From positions 310,001-374,000 of the forward strand of contig JAFEVB010000018.1 in the NCBI GenBank assembly GCA_032629725.1: a stretch of 64,000 bases of DNA, given 5' to 3'. Numbering within the stretch: position 1 is the first letter of the stretch; every line of letters begins with the position of its first letter. Position numbers and translations under genes: made by a program. Below, in pieces: positions 48,464 through 60,091 of the stretch. Source of the DNA: Gremmenia infestans. Its lineage: Eukaryota; Ascomycota; Leotiomycetes; Helotiales; Hamatocanthoscyphaceae. The notes beneath the pieces are model-generated. The model had not been told where the DNA came from and did not search any database. It saw only the letters and a list, made by a program, of their open reading frames with translations.

Positions 48464-50797
48464 ATGCTCTTCAACTGGGGGGTCCTTTTTGGCTTCCTCT
48501 CTTCGCTGCTCTTGACTGCCTCTAGTGCTGGTTTGGCTCATGGCACTCCAGCTCCTGTGAGAACTAAGCTTGGTACCATCCATGGACGTGCGGATCCTGC
48601 TGGATACACCGCTTTCTATGACATCCCCTATGCCCAGGCTCCTGTTGGCAAGCTCCGCTTACAGGCCCCTCAACCCAGGACGACACCCATTGGTAAATTC
48701 AACTTCGGCGACCCAAGCAGCAATCGATGCTACGGTATTGGATTGATGACAAATAGTCTAGTTACGGGATCAGAGGACTGTCTATATCTCGACATCATTC
48801 AACCCACGGTTATTCCAAATAAGCTGATGAGTGTTTACGTTTTCATCCATGGGTAAGTGTGTCAAGTCTTCATTTGAGGGGAAATGCAGCTGATCTCAAT
48901 AGGGGTGACTTCAACGACGGCTCTAAATCCGACAACGATGGCAGGAACTTGGTGATCTCCAGCATCCGCAACGCAATTCCCATCATCTACGTTTCCATCA
49001 ACTATCGACTTGCTTTTCTAGGCTACCCCGGCGGTGCAGAGGCTGGCAATCATATTGCTTACAATCTTGGTCTGCTTGATCAGCGCATGTAAGCAACCTT
49101 TGCACGCATTGCATATCCCCGTTTAGCCAAATCCGGGAGTTCCAAGAGTCTAAGTACTTTTGAAGTCCAATATTAACCAGGCAATGCTGACTGGGAGAAC
49201 TACCAGGGCTCTAGTATGGGTGAAGGATAACATTAGAAGTTTTGGCGGTGATCCAAATTTGGTAGAAGCAACCTTTTACTCTGCTGCTTTGATCAATTTG
49301 CTAAAACAATTGGCAGATTACCGTTGGAGGGCAAGGTACCGGTGCAGATTCAGTTGCATATCAGATGATGGCAGGCGGTGGGGTCAATCGTAATCTCTTC
49401 CAGAAGGTGATCCTCGAGAGCGGTGCTGCTACTGGCTTGACTCCAATCCCTAAAAGTGACTATGCTCCACGGCAACAGCAGTACAACAGTATTGTACAAA
49501 AGTCCGGGTATGTGTCGCTACTAGTGTACCTTCTATATCGTTAAGCTAACTTCTCAAGATGTTCCGATGCTCCAGACACTTTTGTCTGCCTCCAGGGGGT
49601 GTCAATTGATACGCTATCCCAAGCATTCTTTACGACGTACAACGAGTCTCATTCGATCCCTCATCATGTGTAAGTTCACTAATGAATGTTTCGAATATTC
49701 ATTATCTGACTTCTCTAGTTATGCACCGATCGTCGAAGGCAACGTAAGGACAACGCATTCTTTCATATGACATTCCCCCTTCCCATCGTGTTTTATCCAT
49801 GTACTGCAACTTATTCTCACACACTTCCTAAAACGGGAACTTGTTCTTCCTCGGATCTCGAATACTCTTGACTAGGAAATAACTAATTTCCCCTTCATCT
49901 AGTGGTTCCAAGACTACCCTTCCATTCTCATGAAGCAAGGAAAGTTTATCGCTGTACCAACCGTCATAGGACATACAAGCAGTGAACTCAGCCTTCGTAT
50001 CCCTACCCTTGCGAACTTCGTAGATGATAAGAGCATACTGGGATTTACTGGAGCATTCCTATCCTATACTCCTCTGTCAACCTTGCAAGCTTTGCTCAAC
50101 CTATTCTCACCTTCTGACTACAAAGACATCGGTCCGCCAGGTTCTGGCTATCAGTGGAGTCGTGTTGCAGACGTTGATAACTATCTGCAATCATTCTGTC
50201 CGGTTTTTACTGCCGCCAATCAGATTGCAGGCAAAGGGGTTCCAGTTTGGAAGTGTAAGTGATGTCCACTCGCTTTGCAAACGCTTGCTAACGATATCTA
50301 TAGATCGCTGGGATGCACTCCATTTAGGGTCTACCATCCCGGCGTTTTACGGTGGTAAGTAACAATCGACCCCCAATTCCACATGGGCTTCACGAATTCC
50401 AATCTAACATCTCGCAGTGAGCCAAGGCGCCGATCTCCCGTTTCTTTATTCGCCCCAGTAAATCTTCCATACATCACACTCCCTATCTTATATTGTGCAC
50501 AGAGCTAATAACATATAAAGACCACTCCAAGGCAATTTGGTCGATGTCAACCTAGGATATGCATTCCAAAGTTACCTTATCTCATTCGTCAATCACGGAA
50601 ACCCTAACTTCGACAAGATTCAAGGTGGCCCACCTGTGTGGGAATGGACCCAATATTCGGCAAATAACGCCCAACAGGTAGTGTTCTCCGAGCGCGAAGT
50701 GGGTTCGAACCAGCCCATGATCTTCATGGAAGCTGATCCTACAGATCATGCCAAGTGCGATTATGTGGAGGCGCATAATGTGGACTTCCTTCGCTAA
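48464..50797 (+). CDS. Secreted type-B carboxylesterase-like protein lacking catalytic Ser/His
   Basis: Ten exons (48464..48852, 48903..49088, 49207..49261, 49317..49507, 49559..49669, 49719..49743, 49903..50254, 50304..50354, 50418..50457, 50521..50797) join in frame to 558 aa, a normal family length. A signal peptide covers about 1-22 (SSLLLTASSAG). Family landmarks remain: FYDIPYAQAPVGKLRL, SEDCLYLDI, VFIHGGDFNDGS, SINYRLAFLG, IRSFGGDPN. The nucleophile elbow GxSxG reads GQGTG, placing Gly217 at the Ser position. The His region (normally FHGxxLPY) reads SQGADLPF, with Gln456 at the His position. The acid residue may be Glu347 in GHTSSELS. The alpha/beta-hydrolase fold is thus intact by sequence while catalysis is unlikely. 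Known non-catalytic relatives bind ligands or proteins (neuroligins, in animals). It could also be a gene at an early stage of decay, but no stop or frameshift was found. Confidence 0.87.
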
Positions 50798-53328
50798 ACA
50801 TGTTTTTGGATTTCTGCATTCGAAAAGTTTAGAATGGCGGTAGTTCGTTTTACTTGCAGCGAGTGCTTTACTGCTCCTGGATGGGCATTGCGTGGTGTAT
50901 GTAGCGGTTTTTTTTTCTTTCTTTTTTTGGTGTAGTGCCAGTGACTACACAACGTAATGGCAAGCAATGGTATATATTATATACTTGAGCAATTTCTGAG
51001 CAGGTAATTTGAATGTGCATGTGCGTTATCAAGAAATGAAAGACAAGACAGACCAGAGGCAAGAAATTTAAAGCAGAGGTCTCCAGATAAAGAGAAGTAT
51101 TCTCTAAATCCTTCAAGTCCTCGGCTGATGATGATGTTCACCAGGAACCTCTCCTCTGCCCTCTTCCACAATCCTTATCCTCAAAATAGTTCGATTCTTA
51201 TAACCCGCGGGTTTCGACAGTCGGCGACCGTCAGTATTCTGTGTTAGTTAGACCTTGGGTATTCTGACCGCTGGTTTCGATAAGCTTTCACTACAACCCG
51301 AAGCAAAGGTTAGAAGAGTTAGCTTCAACTTATCCTCAATACCACAATTTGCGATACCGATATCAACTATTTCGGCTTTCGCCTCATCTTGGAGATTCCC
51401 ACGGCTACGTGAGGCAATTATCATTGCCACATTATACAATACACGCGTATGGGCTACTCGAACCCTTCCCCCGACGCTTCCCATGAGCCTCCACAATTCA
51501 ACCTCGACGAGATCCAGAGTTGTTGCTACGGGAAGAGCAAAATGGAAGCAGATGGAAGTATTGGGGGACAACTCATAATATTTAGGGAAGGAATGAGGGG
51601 TTACGATGTCCATGAGGGTAGCATGTCAAAAAGATCAACAGAACGTCTGGTTGCGTATAGATATACCTCGTGGGGAGAACTCAGAAGTAGGTCACGGACC
51701 ATGGTTCCCTCCGAAGCTGCATGCTGCCTGCTTCCTGTCTCATTTCCTTGTTGGAAGCTGTAGATGGGGAAAAGGCGTAAGTCCCCTTCCTTCAATTCTC
51801 CTTACCAGCATTTGATGGTTAGTTAATACTCATATCTGACACGACCCTCAGCTTGGCGGAATCTTCGCTGCAGGACGCACAGGCATGTATATCCAGAGAT
51901 ATTAATGGTTGGCCATACTGTATCACTCAACCTGTGGAAGGCATCGAGGGAGGATGGAGATGGTGGGGTGGGGTGCTGTTACTGGTCCGCGGTCGGCAAA
52001 GCGGGAGATGCAGCTGATCCGGTGGGATAATTGACGTGGCCGGATTTTGTTATACGGAGTAGATCAGGGGTCTTCTAGTGGGTGTGCGCGACCTTTGATC
52101 ATCATGCATCTGATGTTGCATCGCATTCTTCTAGTCACTCCCTAATCCAGCGTGTAGTCTCGAAAGACGCCGACGCCTCCAAGACCCACTCCTGCGCTGC
52201 ACTTGCCTGGAAAGTCAGTATTCTACGGTTTTATACAGCCTCCCAAAATCTTCAATCAGCCACATCTCTGCATCTAAACAATTGGTTGGGAAGCATCTCC
52301 TTGGCTCGCTTAGGATATCAGATGTACACAGCTCAAAGGCTGAAAAGTGAATGAATAATTGGCCAGCAGAAGAACTGACGGACGAAGAGAGGAAAGCCGA
52401 AAGTTGCTAGGTTGGATTAGGCATTATTATTAGGCATATAGCAGTAACTATGCGATAGCACGAAGAAAGTTGAGGGGTGGTCTTTGTTGTCACTTCTTCC
52501 CTTTGCATTTCGCCTCGTCCGTTCGCCGGTGTTCTATTACATGCCAACTTCTGACTTATCCCGTACTTGTACAACCAATCGATAGAACACACAGACACGT
52601 ATTACAGAGAGGAAAGTCGAGGTAATTATGCGGTAGTTCAAAGCAAGATGAGACACAAGGAAGGCGCAGGGCGCCTCTTCAGTCCTTGCTGGTCGATTGG
52701 TCGATTTAGTAGGTAGTTGGACACGTACTTGTGGTTTAGGCTTCACCTCAGATCTTTCGACGAGATCAAGCCCCAACTGAAATTAGAAGGAGGACAAATG
52801 CAGCCACTCAACGGCCACCGGGAAGTGTGGAGGTAGGGCGGAGAATAAAGGCGGGCATGTCCCAAAGTTACGAGTAGAAGTGATGCATAGCTCACATCGT
52901 TTTGGTGTGGTATGGAGGGGAGGTATGTATACGTGCATCCCAAGATCTAATGGCGTCCTATCGAATATCCGACTGGGCCCACGCCACCATTAGCGTCCCA
53001 TCGGATCGAAGCGTAGGCGTAGGCGTAGGCCCATGGGCATGCCCAGGGGCCTGCCCCCAGTTGCAAATAGATGCACACAAATCTTAGACTTATCCTGTTT
53101 AAGAATCAGAATCATACCTCGCAACCTCTGCAGCTAGCTATGCTTCGCAGCCACCGGTCATCTCGAGAAGCCATGGACTGTTGTATATAAAGTATCGTCT
53201 TGTTCTCCTCCCACATATTCACACTCGTGAATTCAGTACGCCATCAAAGAACATCTATCTCAGAACATTCAAAACCGAAGATCTAAATTCTTGGATCGCA
53301 GGCAGGTTACCATAGTAGGCTAAAAACA
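50798..53328. other. 2.5-kb region without a supported gene
   Basis: Open frames occur on both strands near 51250-51800 but overlap one another and show no family signature or consistent splice joining. A GCGTAG hexamer repeat lies at 53011-53028. It may hold the promoter of the small TM gene and degraded sequence. A short gene with several small exons cannot be excluded. Confidence 0.4.
53011..53028. repeat. (GCGTAG)3 tandem repeat
   Basis: Three perfect GCGTAG units, followed at once by a GC-rich partly palindromic stretch (CCCATGGG), about 300 bp before the small TM gene. Confidence 0.8.
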
Positions 53329-53757
53329 ATGGGTAAACATTCCCTCGCCGAAGCAAGCATCTCAGCCTTGCTGACCTAAACCCAACCCACAGCTCCAGCC
53401 TTCACACCCCGCAGTCTATCAACAAGCAACATGATCAACCTAGTCATTGGAGTCCTCAGTATAGCCGTTGGGATCCTAAGCACAATACTAGCATGGGCTA
53501 TGTGGCGTCTAACAAGTGATGGCCGACGGCGACTGCGCTCGCGAAGTAAGTCCCCTTCCTCCTCCCCCCTTTCTTCCCTTACTCCGTACACACCTAATAG
53601 TAATTCCTACACAAATGCTGACTTCAAGCCAGGTCGCTCACCATCACCCTCACCATCACCAGCATCATCAAGTCCAATTGAACTCATGCCTACTCAGGCT
53701 TCGATAGCGAATAGGAATGGGTATGAGGTAGCGTTTCGGATAGGGAGGAGTACTTAA
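53329..53757 (+). CDS. Small single-TM protein
   Basis: Three exons (53329..53332, 53393..53545, 53633..53757) give 93 aa: the start exon is ATGG only. Residues about 16-38 are one hydrophobic helix (LVIGVLSIAVGILSTILAW), followed by a basic stop-transfer segment (RLTSDGRRRLRSR) and a Ser/Pro-rich tail (SRSPSPSPSP). The second intron (87 nt, GTAAGT donor, TGCTGAC branch, CCAG acceptor) is a multiple of three and has no stop, so retention would give 122 aa. There is no signal peptide cleavage site; a tail facing the cytosol is likely. Small proteins with TM plus basic/Ser-rich tails are common in fungi, and the function is unknown. The 4-nt first exon is supported only by phase and consensus. 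Confidence 0.62.
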
Positions 53758-55366
53758 CACCACCCCGTACGTTGCTAGAAAGAAAGCCTAAGACCACTGC
53801 TTTTGATATAGAACGGAGCGGAATAGAAAAATTGATTATAGTATAGGACAATAATGATTTATGGCATTTAATTGCCTGGTGTTGTGAAGAGTTCGCGAAT
53901 TACGTACCCGCAAGGAGAAAGGGCGGAACGTTGGAGAAAATGTCCAAGGGAAGGGAGGATATATACGGACGCGTTAGGGGGGGGTTGCAAGCAGGAAGGA
54001 ACCGATGGAAGCAGGCCTTGTCATCAGCTGGCAGGGAGGCTGGCCACTCTAGGGATACCCTCAACTTATCCACGGAGTGCTCTCCCCTTTACCAGCATAC
54101 GAGAAGATACGCATACATACAGTGGGTGACATCCAAAGCCCGCAAGGATTGTAAACCTTCCACCACAACCAGTAATAAATTCGTGTCGAATGTAGTAGAC
54201 TAAACAATAGATTTAAAGCAGTCGAGCCTCTTCTAAAGTGTAGTAAAACTGTGTTATTGGGATATTCTAAACTTTTAAAAGATTTCCAAAAAGAAAAGCT
54301 AGCTAAATAGTACACTTAAAAGTAAGAAATCAGCTAAGAGGACGCTAAGGAACTAATCACATGCTCTATCTAAAAAGGTCTGCCTTTTATATTGCTAGCT
54401 AAGGTGCATATAATTATTATTATAACTGATAGGTATTGCTTTATGATTAAATTACATATGACTCAGATTGAATATAGAGAGGTATATATAGCCAATAACA
54501 TCAAATAAGCCAATGCACATACAAGCTATCGGCCGGCACGTGATTATAGGTCCGGCCCGCGATCTGATTTTATGTGCCTCCCTACCTCGTTCTTACGTAT
54601 CAGCGCATCTAAATATTGAATACCTAGCAAGTGCGCGGCTGAAAGGGGCCATATAAAAGAGAAAGGCTTTTTTTTAATCATGTAACGTGATTTATTAGAA
54701 ATATTTCAGCCGTTTAGTACAGCAGTAGACTAGAATTTAAACCATCAAGTCGACCCTGCCCTGCCCTCACTTTTCTAGATTATATAACTTTTGCACCACC
54801 TGATTAAAAATCGATCCTTAGAATCATTCAGCGCTTATTACCTAGCTTCTTCTATACGTAGTAGATCAACTGGCATAAAATTATGATTGCGTTATGATGG
54901 CTGTGTCATCACAAAAGGGAGGCTCGTTGCGGTCTTCGGGTGTCATGGACTGTATGCTCTATCGAAGAGACGACAAAACCCCGCACCTTAATAGGGCCTC
55001 GGCAGCATTCCTTTTCTATGGGATCTCTCAACTAGCAGAGGGGTTTCAGCTTTAAATCTGGCCTCGAATCAGTATGGCTAGCTTTCTTTATGACTGGGTT
55101 TTGTAGGTTTGGAGGTCCCTTCTCCCCCTGCGTTAAACACCCCTAAACCAAGCGAGGAGTTCGCGAGGGGTATGAAGAAAAGGTACACGTGAAACAATGC
55201 ACTTGCTTAGGTACGACGAGGATACCCATTCTGTACTTTGATTTCATTAGCCCTATTATACATTGCCATGCCAATACCCATTTCCCAAGTCTAATTATAA
55301 TACATGTTGTTTGTTGTCGTTTAAGCTGATTACATTTCAGTGTGCAAGTTTAACCCATCTCATACT
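53758..55366. other. Gene-poor, AT-rich region (possible degraded repeat)
   Basis: From about 54200 to 55330 the base composition turns strongly AT-rich with abundant TA, TTA and CTAG-type steps and almost no open frames. That is how a transposon looks after repeat-induced point mutation, but no transposase or LTR motif and no second copy is visible here. The flanking genes look normal. Confidence 0.4.
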
Positions 55367-56595
55367 TCAAGCATCCGCTTCGTGCTTCTTGTGAAGCCTC
55401 AAGCTGCCGAATCGTTTCCTCAACCCGTCGCCAACCTTTCGGCCCGTGGTATGGCTCCTCCGCATATCGTTCTCAAAATCCACATATTTCATCGCTGGCT
55501 TGCCGGGACCTCCAAGATCGGCGCCGCTGCCACTAGCGCCGCGCTGGCGGGAAGTAGGTTGCATTTCGAAGGCATTGCCGCCCTCGGATACGAACCGGCG
55601 ATGGGAATTTGCTTTGTCGTGGTCTTTGACAGCCTTTTCGATGGAAAAGGAGGGTTCGCCTTTGCCTTTATAGTCTTCGGGGAGGTATTTCACATCCGCC
55701 CATCGTTTGTAGGCTCCACCCGCCGCATCCGGCTCCCTCATCAGATCGGCACCTTCATTGTAATTCATCACCTTGCCGTCCAAACCGGCCATTCCGGGTG
55801 GAATGACAGCTGTGCCTTGCAATGGAACATGTTTGTCTAGAGAATCTTTAATGTTCTCCCTTGGTGTAGCTCTCAGGGCTTCTGCATTCGAGGCGGCTAC
55901 AGCGGCAACGGGAGAGCTGTTATAGCTTGTATTTCTGGACAGCAGAGTAGCATCGTAAGGGCCCTCGTGATGGTATGTTCCGCCAATTCTATCCAATCCA
56001 TCAATAGTGTCTGTCCCAGGGATATGCTTTTTTCTCAAATGTGGCGAGCGATGTGCGGCTTTCGTCTCCTTACGCAGCTGGTCGAGCGGTCGGTGAGACA
56101 TATCGCCTGGAAAACGTTCACCAAGGGAACTTCCTCGTCGGCGTCCTTTGCCGTTACCAAGGGGTTCGTCTAAGCTTCTCCGACTTGATCCGGCTTGAGC
56201 GTAGTCACCGAATGCGGTTTGCCGGTGGGATGGAGAGTACGGGTTTGATGGGTGGAAAGAGGATCTGGTGGGACTTGCTGATGCTGGAGGCGTGGGGTAG
56301 CTTGTTGATGCTGGAGATTTGGAGCTTCTGGATGATTCTGAGACGGTTGGGCCTTTGGTTTCTTGGGGTCTGGTGAAGTGTGTTCCGGGACCAGTTTCTT
56401 CACTGGGCTCCGGTGCGTTCAAAGGGTCGAGGAGATATTTGGTGGCCTGTAAATAAGGGCAGTCAGTTTAATACTCAAGTTCGAAGAGCGGCTTATGTGC
56501 TGCGCGGGGGAGGGGATCAAGTCTAAAACCTGGTGTTTTGCCGATCTGGCGATCGAGGTACATACCCAATTCTTATCTTCTGAAGCGGAATCCAT
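55367..56595 (-). CDS. PAL1: Pal1 cell morphology protein
   Basis: Two exons (56595..56566, 56446..55367; 119-nt intron) encode 369 aa. The short first exon (MDSASEDKNW) joins to ATKYLLDPLNAPEPSEE, the conserved N-terminal peptide of the family. After a Ser/Pro/Thr-rich segment the Pal1 domain runs from about 125 to 295: SHRPLDQLRKETKAAHRSP, LRKKHIPGTDTIDGLDRIGG, HHEGPYDATLLSRN, EALRATPRENIKDSLDKH and LMREPDAAGGAYKRW. A basic tail (RKRFGSLRLHKKH) ends the protein. In fission yeast Pal1 localises to growth sites and cortical actin patches and maintains cylindrical shape; budding yeast Pal1 is an early endocytic coat factor. A role in hyphal tip shape or endocytosis is likely. Confidence 0.95.
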
Positions 56596-58251
56596 ATCTG
56601 ATCTAATTGGCGGGGTAGTGGAATATATTTGATAATCGGGAATTTGGTGGCGATGAATTAAACAATTTGACCTGGAGGAAAATTTGGATCGGAGGGAAGA
56701 GCAGTTTGAGGCAGCTTTGAAAAGAGAAAGGAAAACGAGTGAGTTACCTTATGTAAGTAGCTGCGGTCGTGGGACTCGTGGCCGGGTCGTTGCTGTTCTT
56801 CAAGGACATGGATTGCGATTAGAGTGTGAGAACAACGTCATTGGTGCAGGAGGAAGGAACAAATCAGACGAACTCGGGATTCGCGGAGAAGCTACAGTGC
56901 CGCATTCCTGATGCAGCCAGCCACTCAGAAGCCAGAGAAAAGAGGGGCAGAAGAAGCAGAAGAAGCAGAAGAAGCGTCCAGATTCTGTGCAACTCATAAA
57001 TCGCCCATTCATCGTTGCACACGTGATTAGTAATGCCGCGACGAACTTGCCGTTTAAGAATGGCGTGTCCCATAGATGACGTTCAAATATGGCTGAGCAT
57101 AGGTACTAGTAGAAGCTTGGCCTACCTTAGCTTGAACTCGTCTCCATGTGAAAATACTCTACTGTACGACGTACGTCTACGTCTACGTCTACTCCACAGT
57201 AAAAACGGAAGCAACGGTCGAGCCGAGAATTCAGCCTGAGGCAAATAAACTTCATCGTATGTTAATCTATATGTCCACTGCTGACCTTCTGAGCTAGAAC
57301 CAAAAGCCCGCATTATAGGCAATAGAAAGGGGGACAGCGAACATGAAGTTCATTCCGCACGTGGAATATAAGAGCATCGAACCCGTTGACCTCAGAGTCT
57401 TATCCCTTCGAACTGTTTTCTAGCGCCTCGCGACCGTATTCGGTCAATCTCATGTCTGTCCCTCGAACCTGTAGCAGAACACTCTGCCATTCTGGAGGCT
57501 GTATCCATCTCGCAGACGTATGCTCTCCTAGAGCTACCAATTCGACATTATCCATTATTTGTCTCTTGAATGCATCTAGTACTAGATCTGGTATTGTTAG
57601 CATTGAGTATTTGGAAGCAAATGCCTATGCTTATACTGTGACTCAAATTATTCGGATTCATTTCAATGTTGACTACAACGGCATCTAATTGGCTTCTCAG
57701 AACACCTTGATCTCAAGGTGAGTATGCAAAAGTAGCGTCAAGCTTCCAGATATCACATCAGAGTTCGCATTTCACAGAAACTGTCACGGCGTAGGGTCAG
57801 TGTTTTGGGCTTAAGTATTTGATGATTACTTACAATGCTTTTAAGTTGGTCATGCAACGATGACCCACGACAACGTCGTGAATTCGCAACAATGGCAAGG
57901 GTCAACGGCGAAGTTCACACGACGATTGGAGTTTCAGTAGCGGCAAAATGACAACAATAGGCAAGAATCGTACAACGACGAAATCATCTCCTTTCCCCGC
58001 TTCCCCCCTTCCTCGGGTCTGCCACCCATCCTTCTCGCCACCCTCTTCCCAATCTCCCATATTATTCTTAGAGCTACTAGTCTCGGTAGTTGACTGTGCT
58101 GGTGGAGTCGCGGCTTTCTTTTGGTTTTTGAGTAGGTTGAGCCGCTTGCCTCATTGGTCTGTGATTATATCTTCCATTTTTACCCTCGTAGGGGCTTTTC
58201 AGTCTTAGTCTGCTTGGCACTTCGGCGCAAACCAATATTTGGAGTCTCATC
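56596..58251. other. Intergenic region
   Basis: Pal1 promoter and 3' flank of the downstream unknown gene. It contains a GAAGCA-type trinucleotide run near 56949-56976 and a TACGTC hexamer repeat at 57172-57189. No coding sequence supported; two overlapping open frames near 57390-57690 are unremarkable. Confidence 0.4.
57172..57189. repeat. (TACGTC)3 tandem repeat
   Basis: Three perfect TACGTC units plus a partial fourth, in intergenic DNA. Confidence 0.8.
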
Positions 58252-59411
58252 TCACTGGCGGTAATCTTTGAAATCCCTCTTCTCCTCCTTGCTTGGTTCA
58301 GGGCTAGCGCTGCGAGCGCGCTCCTTCTTGACCGAAGGTTGGCTTGAGGGGTTGCTGGCTCTCTCGAGTCTTTCATATGTCTGGAAGAATTGCTCGAGGG
58401 AGAGGCCAGTGCTAGCGACAACTGGTGCGGGTGCTGGTGTTGCAATTCTAAGTACTTGAAGTGGTACAAATGCAGGAGCTGTTGGTGTTGGCACCGGATT
58501 GTTCGTTGGCCGTGCGTAGACACTACCTCTTGGGTCTGCTTGCGATCCAACTGAAATGTTCTCGGGATGTTCCCAAGCTGGATCGAGTTGTAGTGCTTGC
58601 CGCTGTTCTTCTTTGGTGACCGAGTAATCAGAGCCCTTCCACCAAGTGGGGTTGGCTTCTTGAAGCTGCATGGCAAATTGACGTGTCATAGGCTTGACAT
58701 CATCGTCGCGGAGCGACCACCACTGTGTATCTCTGAAGTCGATACAGTATTGGAATAGCGGCTTTCCATCTCGCAATACCAAAAGAACGAGCTTGATTTG
58801 AGTATTTGAGATGCCGGAGAGTTTGAGGCAACTCCCCACCAGATATCTCTTAGTGTCACAGAAAGGACAGCCATTTATGAACTCAAATTCGTCAGTCAGG
58901 CCAACGCAACCCTGAGATCGGTGGGTCCTTTGGGTGTAATTGTAGCATCTTTTGGTTTCTCGGTCGCCGCTCTCTTGTTGAGGGGGGCGTGGAGTCGCCA
59001 TCCGAGAGATTTCGTTACGACCTCCTTGTCTGTAAGCGGCGTAAGGTTGTTGATATTGTGATTGTGGAGTATACTGCTGAGGTAGCATTGGAAGATGGCC
59101 ACCTGGTTTTTGCCGTTGATATTGCAGTTGATGATACTGCGGAGGCGGCATTGTGGCTATTCGCATTGGAGGATGGCATGTGGTTTCTGAGGTTGATTTT
59201 GGGGATGAGCCACATACGTATATGGGTTCGGGCCATTCCATTCGTCTCGTCTTGGTGGAGGATGGCCCATTGGTGGGATTGGATTACCCTGATCGTTTGA
59301 GGACGGATTGCCATACATGTCGTGAGTTCTCTCGTATTTGGTGTCTGGGTCCCTTGGGTTTCGAGTGGGCGGGTAGCCAGAGTGCGGGTTGTGCTGGCCG
59401 TTTGGATGCAT
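58252..59411 (-). CDS. Unknown lineage-restricted protein, 5' structure uncertain
   Basis: The 3' part is one long frame down to the stop at 58252, with a conserved-looking core: NGCPFCDTKRYLVGSCLKLSG, then QIKLVLLVLRDGKPLFQYCI and ANPTWWKGSDYS, followed by a Pro/Ala-rich linker and a charged C-terminus. Several Cys (GCV, CPFC, SC) may bind metal. Upstream a second frame from ATG 59411 (Pro/Asn/Gln-rich, e.g. HPNGQHNPHSGYPPTRN) is protein-like too, but it is offset, so an intron must join them. Candidates are GTGGCT (59213) to an acceptor before 59136, or GTAATC upstream to an acceptor just before the codons ACAATGCCG. I cannot decide. The family is not recognised and the protein may be restricted to related fungi. 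Confidence 0.5.
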
Positions 59412-60091
59412 CGTGAGAGGGCTAATGCTAGATTTTTCATGGATGGTGGCACACAGATCGAAATCTATTTCGAAGGTTTCTTTTGTGCGTCGCTTGTTTA
59501 TCACCCACGTGAAAGATGGTATTAAGGGGCTTCACCGCCTAACCGGTAAGGGAGTATTGGGATGAGAAACAGATATCACGACATAGACTTGGGTTGATTG
59601 ACAGTGTTGACACTCGTTGTCTAAGTCCCTAGGATCCTGAGTTGTGCCACCTTTTTGGATGCATCATGAAGCTTCGGAAGTTCCATCATTTTCTGCACCA
59701 AAGAATGACTTTGTAAGTTTTATGCGAATCCATGGGGGCTGGATAGAAGTGCCCGATAGTCAAATGTGTGAGTGAACTTCTGTCATTGTCTCACAAACTT
59801 AGAGATATCAAAAGACCAAAGTCTTTCGGATCTTTCATTGTGATAAAACTGGAGTCATGATCGGCAAGGGTCTATCAATACTCCCAAATCCTCCGTTCTC
59901 AAAACCCCCCTTGATCCTTTGACTTTGATTTTGGCCCGCACTAGCTTATTCTCAGCAGATTCGGTCTTCCGAAGCTCCTCGTCTTTGACCTCTCGTCATT
60001 GTCGCTGTTCTCTTAGGTCTCTGTAAGTGTCTCGAAACATATAGGTTTTCTTTTACCAACTTCATAAATTAGCACGGAGATATTCCCCGGC
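59412..60091. other. Intergenic region
   Basis: Upstream of the unknown gene and before the pseudogene. No coding sequence recognised. Confidence 0.45.

Noticed and set aside
51248..51815. Overlapping open frames on both strands
   Set aside because: Three frames compete over the same DNA and none shows conserved features or exon continuity; kept as unannotated intergenic.
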